64,000 nt of DNA. Origin: Mesorhizobium terrae (GTDB lineage: Bacteria > Pseudomonadota > Alphaproteobacteria > Rhizobiales > Rhizobiaceae). Below are positions 16,668 to 24,802 of this stretch, one piece after another. The stretch covers positions 3,923,501-3,987,500 of the forward strand of contig NZ_CP044218.1 in the NCBI RefSeq assembly GCF_008727715.1, read 5' to 3'. Made by a program: the position numbers and the translations under genes. Position 1 is the stretch's first letter. Each line of letters begins with the position of its first letter. The notes beneath the pieces were generated by a model. The model was not told the origin of the DNA, did not search any database, and saw only the letters and a list, made by a program, of their open reading frames with translations.

Positions 16668-17030
16668 GTGAAAGCCAACCTTCAAATGAAGCGCCGCCGC
16701 GCGGCGAGCGGCGGAGCCGTCGCCGACCTGATGCTGGCGCCTGCCGTCGTCATGTTGCGGTTGCCGGTCATGGCGGCCGAGGCTGGCGGGATGGCCTGGC
16801 ATGACGAAACGATGCGCGCCATTTCGGAGAAGGTGGCGGCAACCGCCGAAGGCTTGACCGCCGCGCAACTGTCGATGGCCAACTCGATCGCAAATTTCTG
16901 GCCCGAGCTGATGGCGGGGCAGGCGCCCTCCGTCCTGAACGGCGTGGCGTTGGAGCGTTCCATGCATGCCGCGTTGCGCCCCGCGGGCCGACGCGTCAAG
17001 GCGAACTTCAGACGGCTGGTCGGACAATAG
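16668..17030 (+). CDS. Small conserved-looking protein, phasin-like character, unknown function
   Basis: The GTG start at 16668 follows GAGGA by 7 nt and gives about 120 residues (MKANLQMKRRRAASG...). It has a basic N-terminus, then a hydrophobic segment (VADLMLAPAVVMLRLPVMAAEA) and an amphipathic alanine-rich helix around TMRAISEKVAATAEGLTAAQLS. It ends RRVKANFRRLVGQ. The composition recalls rhizobial granule-associated or phasin-like proteins, but I cannot assign a family. It starts 85 bp after the aminotransferase and is followed by a hairpin terminator. Confidence 0.5.
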   Translation: MKANLQMKRRRAASGGAVADLMLAPAVVMLRLPVMAAEAGGMAWHDETMRAISEKVAATAEGLTAAQLSMANSIANFWPELMAGQAPSVLNGVALERSMHAALRPAGRRVKANFRRLVGQ

Positions 17031-17066
17031 ATCAATTAGCGTGGAGCGGCGTTTCAATGGCAAAAA

Positions 17067-17087
17067 CCGCGTTCGCGGGGAACGCGG
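17067..17087. terminator. Bidirectional hairpin terminator
   Basis: CCGCGTTC-GCGGG-GAACGCGG forms a perfect 8-bp stem. AAAAA lies on the left (17062-17066) and CTTT on the right. On the minus strand the stem is followed by TTTTT, so it can end transcription of the mmsB operon (about 217 nt past its stop). On the plus strand it lies 36 nt after the small protein gene. The remaining 17092-17303 stretch is A/T-rich, and I see no gene in it. Confidence 0.7.
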
Positions 17088-17303
17088 CTTTGCCAGATAC
17101 GCATGGCGTTTCGCTACTGAAAAACCTGCGAAACTAACGGCTCCGGTACGCGAGACCTGATCCGGAGCATGGGCGGCGCGTCGTCCGCCTTGGGTCCGTT
17201 TTTACAGGCACATCGTTACCGCGTGGTTAGCGAGAGCTTAAGCAAATCTAAATTTGCCGAGTTTTTGAGCCGTATTTTAGGAAAATGGAATGTTTGTAAT
17301 GGC

Positions 17304-18188
17304 TTAGCTTTTATCGCCGCGCAGGAAATTGATGATGCCGGAAAAATCCACGCCGCCGCCGCCCTGCGCGTTGAACAGGGAATAAAGCTGCGCGGCCTCG
17401 GCGCCAAGCGGAGTGGCGGCGCCGGAGCCTTGAGCGGCCTCCTGGGCGAGCTTCAGATCCTTCAGCATCAACGCCGCGGCGAAGCCCGGCTTGTAGTCGC
17501 GGTTGGCGGGGGAGGTCGGGACCGGGCCGGGAACCGGGCAATAGGTCGTCAACGACCAGCACTGGCCCGACGAGGTCGATGCAACGTCGAACAGCGCCTG
17601 ATGCGACAGGCCGAGCTTTTCGCCGAGAACGAAAGCTTCGGCCACACCGATCATCGAAATGCCGAGGATCATGTTGTTGCAGATCTTGGCGGCCTGACCG
17701 GCGCCGGCTTCGCCGCAATGAACGATGCGGCCAGCCATCGGCTTCAGCACCGGCTCTGCAAGCGCGAACGCCTCTTTCGAGCCGCCAGCCATGAAGGTCA
17801 GCGTACCGGCGGCGGCACCGCCCGTTCCACCGGAAACCGGTGCGTCGATGGAGGCAAGGCCGTTCTCGTGCGCGATCGCATGTGCCTTGCGGGCGGATTC
17901 GACGTCGATGGTGGAGGAATCGATGAAGAGCGCGCCCTTTTTCGCCCACGGCGCGATCTCGTTGTAGACCGAAAGCACATGCTTGCCGGCCGGCAGCATG
18001 GTGATGACAACATCCGCGTCCTTGACCGCGCTCTGGCTATCCTCGGCGATCGTCAGGCCATGTTCCTTGGCCAAAGCGAGGTTTTCCGGCATCAGGTCGA
18101 AGCCGACGACATTGTGGCCCGCCTTGACGAGATTGGCGGCCATGGGATTACCCATATTGCCGAGACCGATGAAGGCGATGGTGGTCAT
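17304..18188 (-). CDS. mmsB: 3-hydroxyisobutyrate dehydrogenase
   Basis: The 294-residue protein has the N-terminal NAD-binding fingerprint IGLGNMGNPMAANL, then GGTGGAAAGTLTFMAGG (residues 120-136), and the catalytic lysine K168 in AGQAAKICNN. These are the signatures of 3-hydroxyisobutyrate dehydrogenase. The enzyme oxidises 3-hydroxyisobutyrate to methylmalonate semialdehyde in valine breakdown. The start at 18188 follows a GGAG site. It lies 130 bp after the acyl-CoA dehydrogenase gene on the same strand, separated by a palindromic repeat. mmsA is not in the window. Confidence 0.9.
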   Translation of the reverse strand: MTTIAFIGLGNMGNPMAANLVKAGHNVVGFDLMPENLALAKEHGLTIAEDSQSAVKDADVVITMLPAGKHVLSVYNEIAPWAKKGALFIDSSTIDVESARKAHAIAHENGLASIDAPVSGGTGGAAAGTLTFMAGGSKEAFALAEPVLKPMAGRIVHCGEAGAGQAAKICNNMILGISMIGVAEAFVLGEKLGLSHQALFDVASTSSGQCWSLTTYCPVPGPVPTSPANRDYKPGFAAALMLKDLKLAQEAAQGSGAATPLGAEAAQLYSLFNAQGGGGVDFSGIINFLRGDKS

Positions 18189-18227
18189 TGGATGCTCCGG
18201 CGTTGTTCAAAACGGTATGAAGAACAG

Positions 18228-18318
18228 CGAGTAGGGAATAGCGAATAGAGAGCAGTGTGACTGTTCGTGTTTTCCGCGAGCAGCTTGCTTGGCCTTGTAC
18301 CTGCTACTCGCTATTCGC
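18228..18318. repeat. Palindromic intergenic repeat (ATAGCGAATAG type)
   Basis: GCGAGTAGGGAATAGCGAAT near 18228-18245 is matched on the opposite strand by TACTCGCTATTCGC near 18305-18318, an imperfect inverted repeat bracketing about 55 bp. It lies between mmsB and the acyl-CoA dehydrogenase, partly close to the end of the latter gene. The form resembles short palindromic repeats that recur between genes in Mesorhizobium genomes. A related but distinct element is at 40215-40313. Confidence 0.55.
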
Positions 18319-19494
18319 TCATTTCCCAATCAAATGCCGCGCCACGATCACACGCATGATCTCGTTGGTGCCTTCGAGAATCTGGTGCACGCGCAGGTCG
18401 CGCACCAGTTTCTCCACGCCGTAGTCGTGCAGATAGCCATAGCCGCCGAACAGTTGCAGCGCCTGGTTGGCGACGTCGAAACCGGTGTCGGTGACGAAAC
18501 GCTTGGCCATCGCCGACCATTTGGAGGCGTCATGTGCCTTGGCATCCAGCTTCGAAGCGGCGGCATAGAGGAAGATACGGGCGGCCTGCAGCTCCGTCTC
18601 CATGTCGGCCAGCTTGAACTGCAGTGCTTGGAACTGGTTGATGGTCGAACCGAAGGCCTTGCGCTCGGACGCATAGGTCAACGCCTTGGTGAGCGCCGAC
18701 TGAGCGCCACCCAGCGAGCATGCGGCGATGTTCAGCCGGCCGCCGTCGAGACCCGCCATGGCGATCTTGAAGCCCATGCCTTCGCCCGACAAAAGGTTCT
18801 CGGCCGGCACCTTGCAGTCTTCGAAGATGACGGTTCGGGTGGACTGCATGTGCCAGCCCATCTTGTGCTCGTTAGCACCGAAGGAGAGGCCGGGTGCGTC
18901 CTTGGGCACGACCAGTGTCGAAATGCCCTTGGGGCCATCCTCGCCGGTACGCACCATGGCGACATAGATGTCGGAATCGCCGGCGCCCGAGATGAACTGC
19001 TTGGTGCCGTTGACGACGTAGTCCGATCCGTTGCCGCCCGAACGCGTCGCCCTGGTTTTCAGCGCGGCAGCGTCCGAACCGGAGCCCGGCTCGGTCAGGC
19101 AGTAGCTGGCCAGCCATTCCATCGAGGTCAGCTTTGGCAGCAAGCGCTGGCGCTGCTCGTCATTGCCGAAGCGGTCGATCATCGAGGCCGCCATGTTGTG
19201 GATGGAAATGAATGAGGAGAAGGCCGGGCACGCGCGGGAAAGAGCCTCGAAGATCAAAACGGCGTCGAGCCGGCCCAGCGCCGATCCGCCGACGTCGTCG
19301 CGTACATAGATGCCGCCCAAGCCGAGCGGCCCGGTTTCGCGGATCACATCGGCCGGAAAGTGCTTGGCCCTGTCCCATTCGAGCGCATTCGGCGCGACGC
19401 GTTCGTCGGCGAAGGCTTCGGCCATCGCCTGTATCGCGCGCTGGTCTTCGTTGAGCTCGAACTGGCCGCCGGCCGCCGTCGTGACGGTATCCAT
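18319..19494 (-). CDS. Acyl-CoA dehydrogenase, isobutyryl-CoA dehydrogenase type
   Basis: The 391-residue protein starts after an excellent GGGAGGACGCC site. It contains YCLTEPGSGSDAAALKTRA (FAD/substrate loop, near residue 130) and ends with ILEGTNEIMRVIVARH, where the Glu of EGT is the usual catalytic base of the short-branched-chain group. FAD-dependent alpha,beta-desaturation of isobutyryl-CoA to methacrylyl-CoA would feed the mmsB step. The pairing with mmsB supports valine catabolism, although short-chain or other branched acyl-CoA substrates cannot be excluded. The 19495-19636 gap to the divergent cupin gene is the likely promoter region. Confidence 0.85.
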   Translation of the reverse strand: MDTVTTAAGGQFELNEDQRAIQAMAEAFADERVAPNALEWDRAKHFPADVIRETGPLGLGGIYVRDDVGGSALGRLDAVLIFEALSRACPAFSSFISIHNMAASMIDRFGNDEQRQRLLPKLTSMEWLASYCLTEPGSGSDAAALKTRATRSGGNGSDYVVNGTKQFISGAGDSDIYVAMVRTGEDGPKGISTLVVPKDAPGLSFGANEHKMGWHMQSTRTVIFEDCKVPAENLLSGEGMGFKIAMAGLDGGRLNIAACSLGGAQSALTKALTYASERKAFGSTINQFQALQFKLADMETELQAARIFLYAAASKLDAKAHDASKWSAMAKRFVTDTGFDVANQALQLFGGYGYLHDYGVEKLVRDLRVHQILEGTNEIMRVIVARHLIGK

Positions 19495-19636
19495 GGCGTC
19501 CTCCCGGATATGTCGTTTTTAGCTATGCGTGCATCGCAATCTAGACCAATGATGCGCCCGCGCAACCCGCGCTTTGGGTCCACATCCACCCTGGAGTGTG
19601 GCAAAGCGGCTGTGCGGCAATGCGTGAGCGGAGCAG

Positions 19637-20242
19637 GTGGTGACGACAATTTTCGACGAGCTGTTGGAAGCATTTCATGCTTTCCTCGGTCATGCCGACG
19701 CTTCGGTGGCGCGCGATGCCGCAGGCGCCGTCGACTGGGCGATGCCAGTCCGTCCGCTGGAGCCGCAATCCATACCGTGCGTTCGCCACCTTGACCGCGT
19801 CATTGAAATCGCGCCAGAGCGAGCAAAGCCGCTGGCGCACATGCTGGCTGACCATCGTGATGTATTACGGTGGGGGCAGACTTACGGCGAAGCGGATTTC
19901 GATCGCACCTTCCTCGATAATTACGGCTGGCTGGAAGTGTTCGGCACGCGCGGCCACTTTGCCAACGACGCGGCGGCCGGCGGGCTCCTGATCTTGGGGC
20001 CGGGGATCGTCTATCCGGATCATCATCACGTCGCCGAGGAAATCTACATCCCGCTGACCGGCGGTACGGGTTGGCGCAAGGGCGATGGCGCCTTCCAGAT
20101 CCGGCAGGCCGGCGAGGTCATCCACCATCCCTCCAACATCAACCATGCGATGAAGACGGGCGCCGAACCGTTGCTGGCGCTCTATCTCTGGCGGGGCGGG
20201 CCGCTTGCCGCCAAATCCACCATCACCGGCGGGGAAGCGTGA
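19637..20242 (+). CDS. DddQ-like cupin, candidate DMSP lyase
   Basis: The GTG start at 19637 (another GTG follows at once) gives 201 residues, about the length of DddQ. The cupin motif [12 protein letters not shown] holds Y126, H129, H131, E135 and Y137, with H170 in NHAM. In DddQ, as I recall, the equivalents are Y120, H123, H125, E129, Y131 and H163, so the first five match at a constant +6 and the last at +7. [14 protein letters not shown] before the motif and [10 protein letters not shown] after it are also DddQ-like. DddQ uses zinc or iron to cleave DMSP to DMS and acrylate. The gene overlaps or abuts cobQ, which begins 3 nt after its stop, and it is divergent from the valine catabolism pair. 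Other cupins of this superfamily act on unrelated substrates. Confidence 0.7.
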   Translation: MVTTIFDELLEAFHAFLGHADASVARDAAGAVDWAMPVRPLEPQSIPCVRHLDRVIEIAPERAKPLAHMLADHRDVLRWGQTYGEADFDRTFLDNYGWLEVFGTRGHFANDAAAGGLLILGPGIVYPDHHHVAEEIYIPLTGGTGWRKGDGAFQIRQAGEVIHHPSNINHAMKTGAEPLLALYLWRGGPLAAKSTITGGEA

Positions 20243-20244
20243 GC

Positions 20245-21714
20245 ATGGCGCGGGCATTCATGCTGCAAGGCACTGGCTCCGATGTCGGCAAGACGGTGCT
20301 GGTGGCCGGACTCTGTCGCGCCGCATTGCGGCGTGGGCTCAAGGTCAGGCCGTTCAAGCCGCAGAACATGTCGAACAATGCCGCGGTGGCGGAAATTCCC
20401 GGCGAGGCTGGCGGCGGCGAGATCGGTCGCGGGCAATGGCTGCAGGCGCTGGCCTGTGGCGTCGCGCCGACTGTCGACATGAACCCGGTGCTGCTCAAGC
20501 CGCAGACCGATGTCGGCTCGCAGGTCATCGTGCAGGGCAAGGTTTTCGGCGAAGCGCGCGCCCGCGACTACCAGACCATGAAGGGCCGCCTGATGGAGGC
20601 GGTGCTGCAATCCTGGGCGAGGGTGAAGGAAGACGCGGATCTCGTCATCGTCGAAGGGGCGGGTTCACCTGCGGAAATCAACCTCAGGCCGCGCGACATC
20701 GCCAATATGGGTTTCGCGACGCGGGCCGATGTGCCGGTGGTGCTGGTCGGCGACATCGACCGGGGCGGCGTCATTGCCTCCGTGGCCGGCACGCATCTGA
20801 TCCTGCCGGAGGAGGACCGGCGCATGATCGCCGGCTACCTCATCAACAAGTTCCGCGGCGATGTTTCGCTCTTCGATGATGGTATCCGGTCGATCCAAGG
20901 GTTCACCGGCTGGCGCTGCTTCGGTGTGGTGCCGTGGCTGAAAGCCGCGTCGCGGCTACCGTCGGAAGATTCGGTCGTGCTGGAACGGTTGGCGGCCGGT
21001 GAGAAACGCGCCCTGAAAGTCGCGGTGCCGATGTTGTCGCGCATCGCTAATTTCGACGATCTTGATCCGCTCAAGGCGGAGCCGCAGGTGGAGGTGGTGT
21101 TCGTGCCACCGGGAAAACCACTGCCGGCCGATGCCGGGCTGGTGGTCATTCCCGGTTCGAAATCGACCATCGGCGATCTCCTGCATCTGCGCGAACAGGG
21201 CTGGGATCGCGACCTTGCTGCCCATGTCAGGCGTGGCGGCCATGTCGTCGGCATCTGCGGCGGCTTCCAGATGCTCGGCAGCACTGTACGCGATCCCGAC
21301 GGTATCGAAGGCAGCGTGCGCGAGACCGAAGGGCTTGGTCTGCTTGACGTCGAGACGGTGATGGAGCCGGAGAAAACGGTCCGCACCAGCAATGCGCGCT
21401 CGACCGTCTTCGACCTGCCGCTGGAAGGTTATGAGATCCATCTCGGCCGCACCACCGGTCCGGATTGCCGGCGCCCGGCGGTGGTCATCAACGATGTGCC
21501 GGACGGTGCGGTATCGGCCGATGGCAAGGTGTTCGGCACCTATCTGCATGGCCTGTTTGGGGCGGACGCCTTCCGTGCCCGTTTCCTGGAAAGCCTCGGT
21601 GTCACGGGTGGCGGTATCGACTACCGGGCCGATGTCGAGGCGGCGCTCGACGAAATCGCCATGGCGCTGGAAACACATCTGGACTGCGACGAGCTGTTTG
21701 GTCTGGCACGTTAG
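20245..21714 (+). CDS. cobQ: Cobyric acid synthase (adenosylcobyrinic acid a,c-diamide amidotransferase)
   Basis: The 489-residue protein has the CobQ layout. An N-terminal ATP-binding domain carries GTGSDVGKT (residues 9-17), then [34 protein letters not shown] and [13 protein letters not shown]-terminal class I glutamine amidotransferase domain has [10 protein letters not shown] (nucleophile Cys) and GTYLHGLF (His). It adds four amide groups from glutamine to adenosylcobyrinic acid a,c-diamide in cobalamin synthesis. The start overlaps the preceding gene by context: a GTG at 20239 shares bases with the TGA of the cupin gene. Other cob genes are absent from the window. Cobalamin supply would matter for the MttB-like protein only if a corrinoid partner exists elsewhere. 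Confidence 0.95.
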   Translation: MARAFMLQGTGSDVGKTVLVAGLCRAALRRGLKVRPFKPQNMSNNAAVAEIPGEAGGGEIGRGQWLQALACGVAPTVDMNPVLLKPQTDVGSQVIVQGKVFGEARARDYQTMKGRLMEAVLQSWARVKEDADLVIVEGAGSPAEINLRPRDIANMGFATRADVPVVLVGDIDRGGVIASVAGTHLILPEEDRRMIAGYLINKFRGDVSLFDDGIRSIQGFTGWRCFGVVPWLKAASRLPSEDSVVLERLAAGEKRALKVAVPMLSRIANFDDLDPLKAEPQVEVVFVPPGKPLPADAGLVVIPGSKSTIGDLLHLREQGWDRDLAAHVRRGGHVVGICGGFQMLGSTVRDPDGIEGSVRETEGLGLLDVETVMEPEKTVRTSNARSTVFDLPLEGYEIHLGRTTGPDCRRPAVVINDVPDGAVSADGKVFGTYLHGLFGADAFRARFLESLGVTGGGIDYRADVEAALDEIAMALETHLDCDELFGLAR

Positions 21715-21723
21715 CGCATGGCG

Positions 21724-21773
21724 GATTTCGCATCGGGGAGCGCGACTGGGGGATCGCGGCCCGATGCGAAATC
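21724..21773. repeat. Long inverted repeat between convergent genes
   Basis: GATTTCGCATCGGG at 21724-21737 pairs perfectly with CCCGATGCGAAATC at 21760-21773 around a 22-nt loop. It sits 9 nt after the cobQ stop and 29 nt before the VOC gene end, so it can serve as a bidirectional terminator. There is no T-tract. The unusually long perfect stem also suggests a palindromic repeat element. Confidence 0.6.
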
Positions 21774-21802
21774 TGGGCGCGCCACGCCCTTTCGGGAAAC
21801 CG

Positions 21803-22216
21803 TCAGTTCGGCTTGATGCCTGTCTTCGGCCAATAGGTGCCGAGCGACCAGACGTTGCCCTCGGGGTCGCGGCAGATGAACTCGCGGCTGCCATAGCCGC
21901 GGTCCGTCAACCCTTCGAGGATTTCCGCGCCGGCCGCCTCGGCGCGTGCAAAGGCCACGTCCGCATCGTCGACGGCGATGTAGATGGAACGGCCGTTGGG
22001 GCCAGGTTCGCCGACGATTTCGCCGAAGCGGTCGCGGCGTGAAGACCCCAGCATGATCATAGCGGAACCGAGGGCGAGTTCGGCGTGCTGGATCATTTCG
22101 CCATCGTTGTAGCGGGCATGCACGGTGAAGCCGAAGGCCTTGGCGAGCCAGTCGACCATCATGGGCGCGTCGCGGAAGCGCATGACGGGATAGAGGCGGG
22201 GCGGTTCGGTGGACAT
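21803..22216 (-). CDS. VOC-family glyoxalase/PhnB-like protein
   Basis: The start at 22216 (MSTEPPRLYPVMRFRDAP) has AGGAG 6 nt upstream and gives 137 residues; longer in-frame starts lack such spacing. The sequence shows one betaalphabetabetabeta repeat pair: FRDAPMMVDWLAKAFGF, IQHAELALGSAMIML, then ADVAFARAEAAGAEI and SREFICRDPEGNVWSLGTY. Members are metal-binding dioxygenases, isomerases or resistance proteins; no specific reaction can be named. It shares a likely regulatory neighbour with the AraC-type gene just upstream on the same strand. Confidence 0.75.
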   Translation of the reverse strand: MSTEPPRLYPVMRFRDAPMMVDWLAKAFGFTVHARYNDGEMIQHAELALGSAMIMLGSSRRDRFGEIVGEPGPNGRSIYIAVDDADVAFARAEAAGAEILEGLTDRGYGSREFICRDPEGNVWSLGTYWPKTGIKPN

Positions 22217-22318
22217 GGTCATCTCCTGTCGGGTTGGACGATGCGTCATCCTGGCCGGCATGCGATGGGAGCGTCTTGAAGAAATGTTACCTTCGGCATC
22301 TGGCCGGACAGGCTGCGG

Positions 22319-23134
22319 TCAGGTGCTCAGCGTGCCGGGCGTCGTGCCGGCCAGGTCGCGGAATTCGCGGGCCAGATGCGCCTGGTCGGCGTAACCGCAG
22401 TCGGCGGCGATGCCGGCCCAATTGCCGTCTCCGCGCCGCGACAGCTGAAGCGCGCGGTTGAAGCGGACCATGCGCGCCAGTGTCTTCGGTGCTACACCGG
22501 TGGCATCGCGGAAGCGCTCGGCGAGATGCCGGCGGCTCCAGTCCAGTTCGGCGGCGATCAGGCCGATGCGCGTCTGTCCGCCGCTCTCCAGAATCCGGTC
22601 CACCGCCCAGGCGATTTGCGGTCCTCGTGGCGATGCCGCGGCCACCCGGCGGACGATGAAGTCCTCGACGAGATCGAAGCGCCGGTCCCAGTCTTGCTCA
22701 TTGCCGAGCGCCTCGCGCAAGGCGGCGCCGTCATGTCCCAGCACATCGTCCAACGGCACCATGCGGTCGGTGAGTTCGCTGAGCGGCATGCGGAAGAAAC
22801 GCCTTGCGCCGGCAAGCGTGAAATTCACCTGCAGGCAACAGCTGTGACCGAAGGAATCGATCGTCACCGGGCCGGCGTAGAGGCCGGCAGCGAAGCTGTC
22901 GTGGCGGTCGTCTTCTTGGGGAGGGCGGCCGAGTGCGATCGCGAACGGCGCGTCGAAATTGATCACCAGCGGCACGATCAGCGTCGCGTATTCGATCTGG
23001 CGGTAGTGGCCGGGCGTCAGTTCGCGATAGCCGCAGATATCCGTCACAACCGAACGCAAAGCCGGCACAGGCGCCCGGCGCAGCATGAAAAAATGCCGCG
23101 GCTCGTTCTCGCTGTCCTGGCTTCCGGCAGGCAT
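22319..23134 (-). CDS. AraC-family transcriptional regulator
   Basis: The ATG at 23134 has GAGGAG 6 nt upstream; an ATG two codons earlier abuts the Shine-Dalgarno sequence and is less likely. The 271-residue protein has a C-terminal AraC-type DNA-binding domain in two helix-turn-helix halves: GLIAAELDWSRRHLAERFRD (near 210) and WAGIAADCGYADQAHLAREF near the C-terminus. The N-terminal ~180 residues form a cupin-like ligand pocket (HYRQIEYATLIVPL). It is followed by the VOC gene at a spacing of about 100 nt, a common arrangement in which both are transcribed together. Confidence 0.85.
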   Translation of the reverse strand: MPAGSQDSENEPRHFFMLRRAPVPALRSVVTDICGYRELTPGHYRQIEYATLIVPLVINFDAPFAIALGRPPQEDDRHDSFAAGLYAGPVTIDSFGHSCCLQVNFTLAGARRFFRMPLSELTDRMVPLDDVLGHDGAALREALGNEQDWDRRFDLVEDFIVRRVAAASPRGPQIAWAVDRILESGGQTRIGLIAAELDWSRRHLAERFRDATGVAPKTLARMVRFNRALQLSRRGDGNWAGIAADCGYADQAHLAREFRDLAGTTPGTLST

Positions 23135-23203
23135 CGCCATCTCCTCTATACGGAGTTTAGCTCTTGCCCGCCGAAATCAAAAGTCGATCGATTGGGCGTG
23201 CCG

Positions 23204-23374
23204 TCAGACGCCGCGCAACAAGCAGCCGACCGCCAGAACGATATAGGCGATGAGCATGATCCACACCGCCGCCAGCGGTATGAAGGACAAGACGCCAAGC
23301 GCCGCCAGAAGGCCGATGATGGCGATGACGACGGAAATGATGAACACAATTTGGGTGGGTGCGCTGAGATTCAT
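23204..23374 (-). CDS. Small two-segment membrane protein, unknown
   Basis: The start at 23374 (MNLSAPTQIVFI) follows a GAGAGGG site, giving 56 residues. Two hydrophobic segments are visible: IVFIISVVIAIIGLLAAL and IPLAAVWIMLIAYIVLAV. It ends CLLRGV. Small membrane proteins of this kind are common and often lack a name. It stands 63 bp after the AraC gene start, on the same strand. Confidence 0.6.
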   Translation of the reverse strand: MNLSAPTQIVFIISVVIAIIGLLAALGVLSFIPLAAVWIMLIAYIVLAVGCLLRGV

Positions 23375-23428
23375 GTCTGGATTCCCTCTCCACATGATTC
23401 GTGCAGGGCAATGCTATCAGCGCTGGCC

Positions 23429-24214
23429 TCAGACACCAATCAGAACGCGCAGCGGGTTGGCCGGGTCTATCAGAAGTTTTGCGGCCAGTGCCACGCAGGT
23501 CAGCACCAGCAGCGGCTTGATCAGCTTCGCGCCGACGCGCACCGCCAGGCTGGCGCCGAGCCTGGCACCGAGGAACTGGGCGATGCCCATGACGATGCCG
23601 ACTTTCCAGAAGATCACGCCGACCGTGGCGAAGACGGCGAAGGCGCCGATGTTGGAGGCGAAATTCAGCAGCTTGGTGTGCGCGGTGGCCTTGAGCACGC
23701 CGTAACCGGCGAGCGCGACGAAGGCCAGCATGAAGAACGAACCGGCGCCGGGTCCGAACAGGCCGTCATAGAAACCGATGGCCGGGACGACGGTGAGGCC
23801 GAGCAGGAAGGGCGACAGTCGTTCGGTGCGGTCGACATCGCCCATATTGGGCTTCAGCGCGAAGTAGAGCGCGATCGCGATCAGGATGAGAGGCAGCGCG
23901 GCGCGCAGCACATCGCCGGGAACGACTGTTGCCGCGATGGCACCGAGCACGCTGCCAAGAAGCGACATCAATGCCGAGGGCCATTGCTTGAGCGGATCGA
24001 CCTGACCCTTGGCCGCATAGGCGAGGGTAGCCGAGCCGGAGCCGAAAAGCCCCTGCAGCTTGTTGGTGCCGAGTGCCTCGATCGGCGAGAAACCGGCCAG
24101 GAGCAGCGCCGGGATCGTGATCAGCCCGCCGCCGCCGGCGATAGAATCGATGATGCCGGCCACGAAGGCGGCCAGCCCGAGCATGGCGACGGTTTGAAAG
24201 GTGAGATCGATCAT
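23429..24214 (-). CDS. TSUP (TauE/SafE) family sulfite/organic anion exporter-like protein
   Basis: The start at 24214 (MIDLTFQTVAMLGLAAF) gives 261 residues with 7-8 hydrophobic segments. The family motif VAGIIDSIAGGGGLITIPALL and GTNKLQGLFGS are in the N-terminal half. The C-terminal half has IGFYDGLFGPGAGSFFMLAF, the internal repeat of the family. Members export sulfite, sulfoacetate and similar anions, or are of unknown substrate. It could serve sulfite detoxification alongside the SoeABC gene cluster (33.2 kb), but no operon link exists. Confidence 0.8.
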   Translation of the reverse strand: MIDLTFQTVAMLGLAAFVAGIIDSIAGGGGLITIPALLLAGFSPIEALGTNKLQGLFGSGSATLAYAAKGQVDPLKQWPSALMSLLGSVLGAIAATVVPGDVLRAALPLILIAIALYFALKPNMGDVDRTERLSPFLLGLTVVPAIGFYDGLFGPGAGSFFMLAFVALAGYGVLKATAHTKLLNFASNIGAFAVFATVGVIFWKVGIVMGIAQFLGARLGASLAVRVGAKLIKPLLVLTCVALAAKLLIDPANPLRVLIGV

Positions 24215-24332
24215 GGGGCGGAGAGCGCCGGGAGAGGAACAAACGGGGAGACAGCGGCGTTCCATCATAGGCAACCCGTTTGCGCAAGGGCCAATACGCG
24301 CTACCTATGAGGCCCGATTCTGGAGGAACGCG

Positions 24333-24758
24333 ATGGCGATGGCGCTGCTGGACAAGATTCGCTCGATCTTCGAAGGCGACCCCGGAGTGCGCAAGGTCGC
24401 CGACGATCCGGTGCTGTCGGCCGAATTGCTGATGCTGTTTCGCATGATCCTGGCCGACGGGTCCGTTTCGGAAAGCGAGATGGAGGTCTTCCGCCGCATC
24501 TGCTCCGGCTCCTTCGGCATCCCCGAGGACAGCATCGACGCGGTGATCGAATATCTCAACGAGTTCGGCTACGAGACCAATGGTTCGCAGGCGATTGCCA
24601 TGTTCCGCGACCTCGATGTGGAGCGTCGCAAGCTGCTGGCACAACACATGGTCGAGATCGCGAAGGCCGACCACCATCTCGCCGACAACGAGGTGAAGCT
24701 TCTGCGCCGCTCGCTCGATTTGCTCGGCATCAACCCAGTGGATCTGGTGAAGAGCTGA
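24333..24758 (+). CDS. TerB-family tellurite resistance-like protein
   Basis: The ATG at 24333 (MAMALLDKIRSIF) follows TGGAGGAACGC, giving 141 residues. The helical TerB fold shows in ELLMLFRMILADGSVSESEM and IAKADHHLADNEVKLLRRSLDLLGI, two EF-hand-like acidic helix pairs. Many such proteins have no role in tellurite resistance. The start lies 118 bp from the divergent TSUP gene. Confidence 0.8.
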   Translation: MAMALLDKIRSIFEGDPGVRKVADDPVLSAELLMLFRMILADGSVSESEMEVFRRICSGSFGIPEDSIDAVIEYLNEFGYETNGSQAIAMFRDLDVERRKLLAQHMVEIAKADHHLADNEVKLLRRSLDLLGINPVDLVKS

Positions 24759-24802
24759 CACCGCCGACGCAACCGGCCGATTGAACCAATAAGGGTAGTC
24801 GT

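Noticed and set aside
22376..24310. Plus-strand open frame across the AraC, small membrane protein and TSUP genes
   Set aside because: It runs antisense through several well-supported minus-strand genes and has the composition of a shadow frame.
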